From Bacteroidales bacterium (lineage in GTDB: Bacteria; Bacteroidota; Bacteroidia; Bacteroidales; P3): a DNA stretch of 64,000 nucleotides. Below are positions 42,852 to 50,783 of this stretch, one piece after another. Numbering within the stretch: position 1 is the first letter of the stretch; every line of letters starts with the position of its first letter. Under the pieces are notes generated by a model that did no database searches, was not told where the DNA came from, and worked only from the letters and a program-made list of their open reading frames with translations. The stretch lies in NCBI GenBank assembly GCA_030523765.1, contig JAUNHX010000004.1, positions 62,001 to 126,000 on the forward strand. Direction: 5' to 3'. Made by a program: the position numbers and the translations under genes.

Positions 42852-45047
42852 ATGAAAATCGTAAAAATTCTTACTCCTAGTGTGCTTGTTGCACTGATAT
42901 TGTTTATGGCCGTAGGTACTGTATACGAAAGTAATTACGGTTCGGCTGAGGCATTGGAACATATCTATCATACCCCTTATTTTATTGGTTTATGGGTGGT
43001 GATGATGGTGTTGACGGTGGTGTTGATGCTTCGTAATAAACTATACCGGCGTCCTGTGTTGGCTATACTGCATGGCTCTATGATGATTATCTTTATTGGG
43101 GCTATGCTGACAGGTCTTACGGGAGAACGAGGGATGATTGAATTATATCCCAACGAACCGAATAACAGCTTTGTTGACAAGGATGGGGAGCAATATGCGA
43201 TGCCTTTTGATGTGGTTCTTGAGGATTTTGAGGTAGTGAATTATCCAGGGACACGTGCACCGATGGATTTTGTGGCTACAGTTGCTTTGGGTAATCAGCC
43301 AGCGATGGTTTCGATGAACAATATTGGACGTCATAAAAACTACCGTTTTTATATCAGCAATTACAATGAGGAGGGTGTGGTTGAACTGAAGGTGACACAC
43401 GATCCGTGGGGGATCGGAATGGTTTATGCTGGTTTCTCTTTGATGTTGCTTGCAATGCTTTTCTTCTTCTTTGTCGATAAAAAGAGCGGTTTCCGGGAAT
43501 TGCTTCGCAATCCTCTGCTGAAGGCCGTAACATTATTACTCATGGTAACAGCAGCAGTACCTACGATGGCTAACCCCAGGACGTTGCCGCTGTCGACAGC
43601 CCAAAAGATGGGCAATATGTATGTTCTCTATAAAGATCGTGTATGTCCAGTGCAGACGCTTGCTCGCGATTTTACTTATCAACTTTATGGGAGTGCTTCG
43701 TACAATGGTTTAACTGCAGAACAGGTGCTGGCTGGCTGGATGTTTTTCTACGATGATTGGAAAGATGAGCCTTGCATTAAAGTGAAAGGTAAGTTGGTTC
43801 GCGATACGCTCCATATGGAGGGGCGTTATGCTTCGCTAATGCAGTTCTTGGATGGACAGGGTGAAAATATCGTTGGGAAGATGCTCGACAGTATGGCGCT
43901 CGATGATCCTCGCCGTGCTAAATTTGCTGAGGCTAATAAGAAGTATAACCTTTTGGTGCAACTATATAGTGGTGAACTGCTGAAGATTTTCCCGATGGCT
44001 GATGGACAAGGGTTGATAGGTTGGTACTCGCAGAGCGATAATTTTGCCCCCGAGGCGATTAGCGATGAGGAATATATCTATATACGCAAACAGCAAAGCT
44101 TCTATCAAGAACTAGTGGCTGTGGGCGATATGGAAACGTTAGGTGAGGCTTTCGAGAAGCACCGTATATACCAAGAGCAGCGTGGAGGTAATTCGATTCC
44201 TTCGCGTTTCGTTTTTAATGCCGAGCGTTTCTATAATAGCATCGCGTTGACGAGGCCGATAGCAATCATATGCATTATGCTAGGTTTGGTATTCTTTGCT
44301 ATGACGCTGATTCAGTATGGCGGTGTGGGTGAGCAAAAATGGCGCAAAAAAGTGAATGCATTACTGCTTGCTGTGCTATCGGTTTATTTGCTGATGCTTT
44401 TTGTGATGCGCTGGCTTCTTTCAGGCTATGTGCCTTTGGCGGGAGGCTATGAGACCATGTGTTTTTTGGCACTCTGTATCTCGATAGCTGCGTTGCTTAC
44501 TTATCGTAAATTCGAACTGGCTTTGCCGTTCGGCTTGTTGATGGCTGGTTTTGCACTGATGGCGGCTATGATTGAGGGCGTTAATCCTCCTGCTACACCG
44601 CTCATCCCTGTCCTAAAATCGCCACTGCTGCTAATTCATGTGGCAATCATGATGTTTGCCTATGCGTTGTTGGCCTTTACGTTATTCAATTCGATAGCGG
44701 CTGTAGTGGTACGACTGACAAACAAGGAATGGCAAGTACAGGTGGGGAGGTTGCAAATGGTTTCACAATTGCTACTCTATCCTGCTGTATTCTTTATGGC
44801 TGCAGGTATTATAGTTGGTTCTGTGTGGGCTAATATTTCGTGGGGAAGCTATTGGTCGTGGGATCCTAAAGAGGTATGGGCCCTCATCACTACCATCATC
44901 TATGCTGCACCACTACATGCTCGCAGCATCCCTTGGTTACGTAAGCCTATGGCATTCCATTTATATGTCTTGGTGGCATTCATTTCTGTTCTTGTTACCT
45001 ATTTCGGTGTGAACCTTATATTGGGTGGATTGCATAGTTATGCGTAA
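42852..45047 (+). CDS. ccsBA: CcsBA-type cytochrome c synthetase (ResB-CcsA fusion)
   Basis: 731 residues. An N-terminal ResB/CcsB-like part (helices at about 8-25, 38-58, 70-90 and 193-215) is followed by a large extracytoplasmic region (about 240-470). The CcsA part has about eight helices, with the heme-handling tryptophan-rich motif W-G-S-Y-W-S-W-D-P-K-E-V-W-A-L at about 660-673. The enzyme carries heme across the inner membrane and attaches it to C-x-x-C-H proteins. The adjacent gene encodes a protein with two such sites, an obvious client. The 64-base gap to DUF4491 suggests co-transcription. Confidence 0.92.
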   Translation: MKIVKILTPSVLVALILFMAVGTVYESNYGSAEALEHIYHTPYFIGLWVVMMVLTVVLMLRNKLYRRPVLAILHGSMMIIFIGAMLTGLTGERGMIELYPNEPNNSFVDKDGEQYAMPFDVVLEDFEVVNYPGTRAPMDFVATVALGNQPAMVSMNNIGRHKNYRFYISNYNEEGVVELKVTHDPWGIGMVYAGFSLMLLAMLFFFFVDKKSGFRELLRNPLLKAVTLLLMVTAAVPTMANPRTLPLSTAQKMGNMYVLYKDRVCPVQTLARDFTYQLYGSASYNGLTAEQVLAGWMFFYDDWKDEPCIKVKGKLVRDTLHMEGRYASLMQFLDGQGENIVGKMLDSMALDDPRRAKFAEANKKYNLLVQLYSGELLKIFPMADGQGLIGWYSQSDNFAPEAISDEEYIYIRKQQSFYQELVAVGDMETLGEAFEKHRIYQEQRGGNSIPSRFVFNAERFYNSIALTRPIAIICIMLGLVFFAMTLIQYGGVGEQKWRKKVNALLLAVLSVYLLMLFVMRWLLSGYVPLAGGYETMCFLALCISIAALLTYRKFELALPFGLLMAGFALMAAMIEGVNPPATPLIPVLKSPLLLIHVAIMMFAYALLAFTLFNSIAAVVVRLTNKEWQVQVGRLQMVSQLLLYPAVFFMAAGIIVGSVWANISWGSYWSWDPKEVWALITTIIYAAPLHARSIPWLRKPMAFHLYVLVAFISVLVTYFGVNLILGGLHSYA

Positions 45048-45112
45048 AAATAACAGGTAGCGATAAAATAACATCGATCCTTTCTCGTTATATATGTTTT
45101 AATTAGGTAACC

Positions 45113-45421
45113 ATGAATTGTACAGATTTGAACTTTATAGGCCTACTGATAGGCGTTGCCTCCTTTCTTTGCATTGGTGTATTTCATCCTATTGTAGTAA
45201 AGGCTGAGTACTATTGGTCGAAACACTGTTGGTGGGTTTTCTTGTTGATTGGATTAATATCGTTAGTGGCTTCGTTGTTGATTAAGAACTTGGTGCTTTC
45301 TACTATTTTGGGCGTTTTCGCTTTTTCTAGCTTTTGGTCTATTCACGAATTGATCAAACAGGAAGAGCGTGTGAGGAAGGGATGGTTCCCTAAAAATCCG
45401 AACCGTAAGTATCCTTTTTAA
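45113..45421 (+). CDS. DUF4491 family small membrane protein
   Basis: 102 residues with three hydrophobic helices (about 8-28, 40-60 and 65-85) and the family ending G-W-F-P-x-N-P-x-R-K. I-G-V-F-H-P-I-V-V-K-A-E-Y-Y at 22-36 is the most conserved block. The function is unknown. It follows ccsBA by 64 bases and precedes the Nudix gene by 19, so it may share their transcript. Confidence 0.85.
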   Translation: MNCTDLNFIGLLIGVASFLCIGVFHPIVVKAEYYWSKHCWWVFLLIGLISLVASLLIKNLVLSTILGVFAFSSFWSIHELIKQEERVRKGWFPKNPNRKYPF

Positions 45422-45440
45422 AGAACAAATAGAATAGGTG

Positions 45441-45929
45441 ATGAAGCAAACAACCCTTTGTTATCTGGAACGAGATGGACAGTATTTGATGCTGCACCGC
45501 ATAAAGAAGGATCATGACGCCAGCCATGATAAATGGATTGGTGTAGGTGGAAAATGTGAGGGAGATGAGAGTCCCGATGAGTGTATGATACGTGAGGTGA
45601 AAGAGGAGACGGGACTAGATATCGTGAAGTGGGAATATCGAGGTATCGTGACATTTATCAGTGATATTTGGCCTTGCGAATATATGCACCTATTTGTTTG
45701 TACCGATTGGAAGGGTACTCAGATTGAATGCAATGAGGGCGATTTAGAGTGGATAGACAAACGCCGTTTGTTTGATCTAACGTTGTGGCCAGGCGATCGG
45801 ATCTTTCTCCGACTTCTCGATACTCCTAATCAACCTTTCTTCTCGTTGAAACTAGTATATCAAGGGGATGAGTTGATGTCGGCCAAACTGGATGGTATAC
45901 AGCTTTCAGTAAGGCCTGAGGATCTGTAG
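45441..45929 (+). CDS. Nudix hydrolase, MutT/8-oxo-dGTP diphosphatase-like
   Basis: 162 residues from the ATG at 45441; a GTG directly before it is in frame but unnecessary. A complete Nudix box lies at residues 37-59: G-x5-E-x7-R-E-V-K-E-E-T-G-L, with the metal-binding Glu residues present. The N-terminal T-L-C-Y-L-E-R-D-G-Q-Y-L-M-L-H-R is typical of the MutT-like 8-oxo-dGTP group in Gram-positives and Bacteroidota. It probably removes oxidised nucleotides; other pyrophosphate substrates are possible. Confidence 0.9.
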   Translation: MKQTTLCYLERDGQYLMLHRIKKDHDASHDKWIGVGGKCEGDESPDECMIREVKEETGLDIVKWEYRGIVTFISDIWPCEYMHLFVCTDWKGTQIECNEGDLEWIDKRRLFDLTLWPGDRIFLRLLDTPNQPFFSLKLVYQGDELMSAKLDGIQLSVRPEDL

Positions 45930-45974
45930 TAGATCTGTATCACACTTACCTCTTTAATGAAGAGATGTTACGTT

Positions 45975-46445
45975 TTAGTTATGTTTTTTGAGTTCCTCCC
46001 AGGTGGGCAATGCCGAAAGGGAGAGGAGACACTGATGGTCGAAATCGGCTTTGCAGACGATATGTTTTAGTCCATTGGTGACATAGAGGTAGGGGACATG
46101 AAGTACTTGATTGTATCGACATATTTGGTCGAGTACTTTTTGGGTAAGAGGTACATCGGTCTTCTTACATTCGACAATCATGATGGCTTGGGTGTGACAA
46201 TTGTATACCACTACATCGCATCGTTTGGTTAATCCTGCCAACGAGATAGCTCCTTCTACTTGGATGATTTCGAGCGGATAGCCTTGATGGAAGTGCAACG
46301 CATGGACTACATGTTGTCGCACCCACTCTTCGGGAGTGAGTGCGACATAGCGTTTGCGTGCAATATCAAATACCTCAATGCGGCCCTCTACCTGGCGGGT
46401 AGTAAGGCTGCATTGAGGCAGGTTGAGTGTGGGGTATGTGTTCAT
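45975..46445 (-). CDS. Stand-alone HSDR_N-like (type I restriction R N-terminal) nuclease-fold protein
   Basis: 156 residues. Matches the HSDR_N_2 family, the N-terminal PD-(D/E)xK domain of type I restriction R subunits, without helicase or methylase parts. The nuclease signature is seen as D77 and E92-C-K94, preceded by R-C and followed by Q-I-C-R-Y-N. No hsdM or hsdS gene is near. Such solo proteins are common in Bacteroidota and their role is unknown. It lies 20 bases after the outer-membrane barrel gene on the same strand. Confidence 0.85.
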   Translation of the reverse strand: MNTYPTLNLPQCSLTTRQVEGRIEVFDIARKRYVALTPEEWVRQHVVHALHFHQGYPLEIIQVEGAISLAGLTKRCDVVVYNCHTQAIMIVECKKTDVPLTQKVLDQICRYNQVLHVPYLYVTNGLKHIVCKADFDHQCLLSLSALPTWEELKKHN

Positions 46446-46466
46446 TGTCGTGCTGATTGGCGTATT

Positions 46467-48998
46467 TTAGTACGAAAGACTGCTACCCTCGTCCTCGTAA
46501 TCCATCTGTGGCTGCTGACGTAGACCTTTGTTGATCTTATAGGAGAAACCGATGGTGAAGTTGGGTGAGATTCGTTTCGACTTCATTACGCGATACATCT
46601 GGCTGTTGATCGTGGTGTGCCCCCAGGCTCCTGTGGCAAAGACATCAGAGATGCGGAAGTTGAGGGTGGCCCGTTTATTCCACAGATCTTTCTTGATGGC
46701 TAGATCGGCCCAGTATGAGGCATCCATATCTGTTTGGAGGTCGAACCAGGGGGAGTTGTATTGTGCCGATAACTGGATGGTCCAGTCGTTGGGTAGACTC
46801 ATGAAGGAACTGAGTTTGGCATTGGTATGGAAAGCACTGCGAGTGCTATCGCCAATAGTGCTATTGCCTGTGATGCTGCTGTTGAAGAGGTTGACGCTAG
46901 CGTTGACTTTCCACCATTTTGTAACCTGTTGATCGATGATCAGTTCGAGGCCAGCATTGACGCTGCTACCCAAATTTTGTGCTGTTGAGGCCCAGTAATT
47001 GTCGTAGTCGGGATTGTACGACATCCAGGGTGCATAGTAGGGTACGGAGAGCGAATCCCAGACGAAACCGAACCACGTCATCTGGTTGTTGGTTTGACGA
47101 TAGTAGAGTGAGGTGTATATATTGGTTTGCTTGAAGCCTAAATTATAGGATAGTTCGTAGGCGTTGGTGAACTCGGGGTCAAGGCTGGGGTTACCAAACG
47201 ACATCTGAGATCCTTCACGTACATTGATGTAGGGGTTGAGGTCCCACATCCAAGGGCGACGAACACGACGACTATAGCTGAGTTGGAACGATTGGTTTTT
47301 GTTGATCTCGTAACTGATATGAATGGTAGGATAGAGTTGCCAGTAGGGTTTGTTGACCTCTTCGGATTGGGGGTGTTCGTGGTCTACGCCGTATACGTGG
47401 CTATATTCGCCTCGAAGGCCTGCTTGCGCCGAGAGTTTATCAGTGATTTTACCTCCTAGGGTGGCATAGACAGCGTGGATTTGCTGTTGGAAAAGATAGT
47501 TCATTGACGATAGGCTATCGCGTTCTTTGTTGAGGACACCTAACGCATCGTATTGTGTAAGATAATATTCGTAGTCTTGATCGCTACTAGTAATACGTCC
47601 CTCATAACCAGTTTCGAATTTCCATTTTTCGGCAAAAGGATGGGTGTAGTTCAACTTGACATTGAAGTTGTTGTTATAGTTGTCCGACTCCGATTCGCGG
47701 AGGAAATAGTGCTGTAGATTGGAAGGGGTATAAGGGTAGTACTGATCTTGCGATCCTTCGCCCCATCCGTGACGGCGGCTGTAGGTGGCATCAAGGGTAA
47801 GGAGTTGATCGGCTTTATCGAACTTATGGGTGAAGTTGAAGTTGATGCTGTGGTTTAGGTCGCGGTTTTCGCTGGTGTCGCCCTCTATGTAGTTCATCAA
47901 TCCACCGTAAAGAAGATCGTGATCCTCAATATAGTGGCCACGAACACGGTTGCCTCCTCGCAGTTGATAGGAGATCATGGCCGAATTCTTTTTGTTGAAA
48001 AAGTACTCGAAACCAACTTTGATACTTCCCATATAGGAGGGACTGCAACCCATCATATAGAGGCTATCCTCGCTAGGGTTAATGCCGTAGCGTCTAATAT
48101 ACGTCTCGGTGGTGCGACCTCGGGTTCTGCGTCCACCATCGGCCGAGAAGGTGAAGTTGTATTTCTCGGTGGTGTAGTTCATGCTGATTGAGGAGGTGGC
48201 TGTAGGCATGAACAATCCAATTTCATCGGGGATAGAGAAGGGCATAGGGCTACCAATATTGATGTTGGCTAGTCCGTTCCAACCTAGTGCATTCGATGCA
48301 CGATCTTTCAGTTTGATGTTGATAATGCCACTCATACCTTCGGGGTCGTATTTGGCTGAAGGATTGGTAATAACTTCCACATTTTCAACACTGCTAGCTG
48401 GAATTTGATCCAATAAAGCTGAGAGATCGTTGCTTAACAATTCGGAGGGGCGCCCATCGATGAGTATTTTGACATTCGAGGAACCGCGCAAGCTTACATT
48501 GCCGTCATTGTCGACCGTAACGGAGGGCACTTGCTCTAACACATCGGTGGCTGTGCCGCCTCCTGCTACGATGTTTTTATCGACATTGATCACTCGTTTG
48601 TCTAGCTGATAATCAACCATACTGCGTTCGGCCGTTACTTCGACTGCTTGCATTGTTGTGGCTGTCGGGGCTATGGTGATGCGACCAACGTTGATCGCTT
48701 TCTTGGAATCGCTAATAGAAATAGGGGTGGGGCTCCAGTAGGTTTGGAATCCCATAAAGGTGACTCTAAGTAGGTAGCGGCCGTTGGGAAGTTTTTCGAT
48801 TACGAAATTGCCGTTATCGGAGGTGATGACACCATTGACTAATGCCGAGTCGGAGACTTTATGGATGGATACAGAAGCGTATCCTATTCCGTCGTTGGAT
48901 GCTTTGTCGATTACTTTGCCCGAAATACTACCTTGGGCGAAGGCTGTTGCGCTCCCCCACAGCATAAGCAGTAGGAGCGCCAGTCTGTATGTCTTCAT
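46467..48998 (-). CDS. Outer-membrane beta-barrel protein with carboxypeptidase-regulatory and plug domains (TonB-receptor-like, OMP_b-brl_3)
   Basis: 843 residues. The signal peptide (ending F-A-Q near 22) is followed by a CarboxypepD_reg-like domain, G-S-I-S-G-K-V-I-D-K-A-S (about 24-110). A plug domain (about 120-230) contains V-P-S-V-T-V-D-N-D-G-N-V-S-L-R-G-S-S-N-V and I-D-G-R-P. The barrel occupies the remainder and the end is Q-M-D-Y-E-D-E-G. This is the TonB-dependent-receptor-like family of Bacteroidota without a SusD partner. The ligand is unknown. The HSDR_N-like gene follows. Confidence 0.9.
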   Translation of the reverse strand: MKTYRLALLLLMLWGSATAFAQGSISGKVIDKASNDGIGYASVSIHKVSDSALVNGVITSDNGNFVIEKLPNGRYLLRVTFMGFQTYWSPTPISISDSKKAINVGRITIAPTATTMQAVEVTAERSMVDYQLDKRVINVDKNIVAGGGTATDVLEQVPSVTVDNDGNVSLRGSSNVKILIDGRPSELLSNDLSALLDQIPASSVENVEVITNPSAKYDPEGMSGIINIKLKDRASNALGWNGLANINIGSPMPFSIPDEIGLFMPTATSSISMNYTTEKYNFTFSADGGRRTRGRTTETYIRRYGINPSEDSLYMMGCSPSYMGSIKVGFEYFFNKKNSAMISYQLRGGNRVRGHYIEDHDLLYGGLMNYIEGDTSENRDLNHSINFNFTHKFDKADQLLTLDATYSRRHGWGEGSQDQYYPYTPSNLQHYFLRESESDNYNNNFNVKLNYTHPFAEKWKFETGYEGRITSSDQDYEYYLTQYDALGVLNKERDSLSSMNYLFQQQIHAVYATLGGKITDKLSAQAGLRGEYSHVYGVDHEHPQSEEVNKPYWQLYPTIHISYEINKNQSFQLSYSRRVRRPWMWDLNPYINVREGSQMSFGNPSLDPEFTNAYELSYNLGFKQTNIYTSLYYRQTNNQMTWFGFVWDSLSVPYYAPWMSYNPDYDNYWASTAQNLGSSVNAGLELIIDQQVTKWWKVNASVNLFNSSITGNSTIGDSTRSAFHTNAKLSSFMSLPNDWTIQLSAQYNSPWFDLQTDMDASYWADLAIKKDLWNKRATLNFRISDVFATGAWGHTTINSQMYRVMKSKRISPNFTIGFSYKINKGLRQQPQMDYEDEGSSLSY

Positions 48999-49056
48999 TG
49001 TATATATTTTTCCCCTTTTGACATTACGTAAGGGGTTATGGTTGATGGTGATTATA

Positions 49057-49407
49057 TTACTGTACTTTGGGTTTGCGAATATAGTGGGGCATCTCGAAGG
49101 GAACGACTAACGAGAGTTCGATATAGCCTTTGAACTCGCCATTCTCAAACCAAGGGGTCTGATAGATGAGTTTCTTTTGTCCCTCTTTCTCGATGGTATA
49201 TGCGTTAACATTGTGTTGCTCTAGCAAGTTTATCAGTTTGGTACGAGCAGGTTCTGGATGACAGTCGAGGAGGTTTTTACCAATGAGGGCTTCGCGTCCA
49301 CCTCTCTTCTCGTAGAGACTACCAGCTTTGACGTTCATGTCTAAAATATTGCCATCAACATCGCTTACAGTGATGGCGCACGGGAGTTCTTCAAAATATT
49401 TTTCCAT
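49057..49407 (-). CDS. Stand-alone PAS-domain protein
   Basis: 116 residues, essentially one PAS domain: L-P-C-A-I-T-V-S-D-V-D-G-N-I-L-D-M-N at the start, G-K-N-L-L-D-C-H in the middle and a closing Y-I-E-L-S-L-V-V-P strand. No kinase, cyclase or DNA-binding part is attached. It must therefore signal through a partner, or bind a small ligand. It lies between phosphate butyryltransferase and the large barrel gene on the same strand; the ptb terminator separates it from ptb. Confidence 0.85.
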   Translation of the reverse strand: MEKYFEELPCAITVSDVDGNILDMNVKAGSLYEKRGGREALIGKNLLDCHPEPARTKLINLLEQHNVNAYTIEKEGQKKLIYQTPWFENGEFKGYIELSLVVPFEMPHYIRKPKVQ

Positions 49408-49452
49408 AGTTTTCTTTTTATTGTTTTAGGATAAATGGTTTAGATTATGCAA

Positions 49453-49514
49453 GTTAGAATAAACTACGGCAACCACCTAGAGTTGGTAGTTGCCGCAGTT
49501 GGATAGATTCTAAC
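49453..49514 (-). terminator. Terminator after phosphate butyryltransferase
   Basis: A 14-bp stem (49464-49477 with 49485-49498) becomes fully paired on the minus-strand RNA through two G-U pairs. An outer 8-bp stem (49453-49460 with 49507-49514) extends it. A T-rich tail follows on the minus strand. The wobble pairs show the structure is meant for the ptb transcript. Confidence 0.8.
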
Positions 49515-49532
49515 ATATAGTGTGTGTTAGTT

Positions 49533-50441
49533 TTATTTGCACTGCAGCGATGCGAGAGCGATGCTATAGAGTTTGGTTTTAGCGCTGTCGCCACGCGAAG
49601 TGAGGATGCAAGGGATACGAGCACCAACAACCATGCATGCCAGTTCGGCACCAGCAAATTTGGTAGCGGTTTTGTAGAATACGTTGCCGGTCTCGAGGTT
49701 GGGGAAGAGGAGGCAGTCGGCATCGCCAGCTACAGGGCTAACAAGCTTCTTGGTCTCGGCAGCCTCTTTGTTGACGGCGATATCGAGGCTCAGAGGTCCT
49801 TCTACCTCGCAGCCTTTGATTTGGCCACGACGATTCTGCATGCAGAGCATAGCAGCATCGACACAGCTTTGGATGCCAGTAAGCATCTGCTCGGTGGGGC
49901 AGATAACAGCTACCTTAGGTTTCTCGATTTCGAGGCTCTTTGCGGTCTTTACCAAATAGTTGAGGATAGCGGTTTTTTGTTTCAAATCGGGAGCGGGGAT
50001 GATGGCTACGTCGGAGCAAACAAGCAGTTTGTGGTAAGCGGGAACTTCAAAAACAGCCATGTGGGTCAGCATATCGTTCTTGGTGCCAGGCATGAGACCT
50101 TTCTCTTTGTTGAGGATAGCACGCATATATTTATCGGTGCTGAGCAGACCTTTCATCAGAAGGTCGCCTTTACCTTCGTTGATCAAAGCAACAGCTTTAA
50201 CGCCAGCTTTGGTTTCGTCGGCTTCCTGAACCAGCTCGAATTTGTTTACGTCGATACCTTCGGCAGCGCACACTTTCTTAATGGTTTCGATATCGCCAAC
50301 GAGGGTACCATCAACGATACCGAGGTCGATAGCGTTGCTAATAGCTCCAATGGTGTGGGAGTCGTTAGCGTAAGCACCTATAAGTCTTTTCTTACCTTTG
50401 CTCTTGGCAAGGTCAATCAGTTGGTCTAATTTGGTAATCAT
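49533..50441 (-). CDS. ptb: Phosphate butyryltransferase (phosphate acyltransferase family)
   Basis: 302 residues, the usual Ptb length. Converts butyryl-, isobutyryl- or isovaleryl-CoA plus phosphate to the acyl phosphate, which a butyrate kinase uses to make ATP. Family markers are D-L-L-M-K-G-L-L-S-T, S-D-V-A-I-I-P-A-P, and C-L-L-F-P-N-L-E-T-G-N-V-F-Y-K near the C-terminus, followed by G-A-R-I-P. The usual partner gene buk is not adjacent. The oxoacid:ferredoxin oxidoreductase at the right end could supply branched acyl-CoA substrates. Promoter -7 at 50489-50496. Confidence 0.93.
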   Translation of the reverse strand: MITKLDQLIDLAKSKGKKRLIGAYANDSHTIGAISNAIDLGIVDGTLVGDIETIKKVCAAEGIDVNKFELVQEADETKAGVKAVALINEGKGDLLMKGLLSTDKYMRAILNKEKGLMPGTKNDMLTHMAVFEVPAYHKLLVCSDVAIIPAPDLKQKTAILNYLVKTAKSLEIEKPKVAVICPTEQMLTGIQSCVDAAMLCMQNRRGQIKGCEVEGPLSLDIAVNKEAAETKKLVSPVAGDADCLLFPNLETGNVFYKTATKFAGAELACMVVGARIPCILTSRGDSAKTKLYSIALASLQCK

Positions 50442-50488
50442 TTTATTTATAGTTTATTATTAATAATATCAGCCTTGAATGGGGAATG

Positions 50489-50496
50489 CAAAGATA
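50489..50496 (-). promoter_or_regulatory. -7 element for ptb
   Basis: Reads TATCTTTG on the minus strand, 48 bases before the ATG. At 19 bases upstream the -33 position reads GTG, one base from TTG. Confidence 0.6.
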
Positions 50497-50640
50497 CTAA
50501 TTCTTTTTGGTTTTACACTATTTTTTGTTCTTTTTATTTCAAAAACATAGATAAAGGATTCGTTTGATGCAGAATGATACTCACTTGGGAATAACGGAAT
50601 ATGGTTTAGATGCTGTGGGAGAGAAAGATGTCTTTTCCTT

Positions 50641-50670
50641 GTTGCCGTTTGAAATAAAAGATGTATATTT
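50641..50670 (+). promoter_or_regulatory. Bacteroidota-type promoter of the transglutaminase-like gene
   Basis: TTG (50641-50643), 19-base spacer, TATATTTG (50663-50670). Transcription would start near 50677, about 107 bases before the chosen ATG. Confidence 0.75.
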
Positions 50671-50783
50671 GCATTATGTTGCCCAATTGAGCGTGCTTTG
50701 TTGAAACGTGATTATCAACTGATAAAATGCCTTTCTGCCAACCGCTAGGGGCATTGAGATCATTAATTATTAAAACTGAATAT

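Noticed and set aside
49524-50429. 301-codon plus-strand open frame opposite ptb
   Set aside because: Complete shadow of the ptb gene, whose motifs and length are normal.
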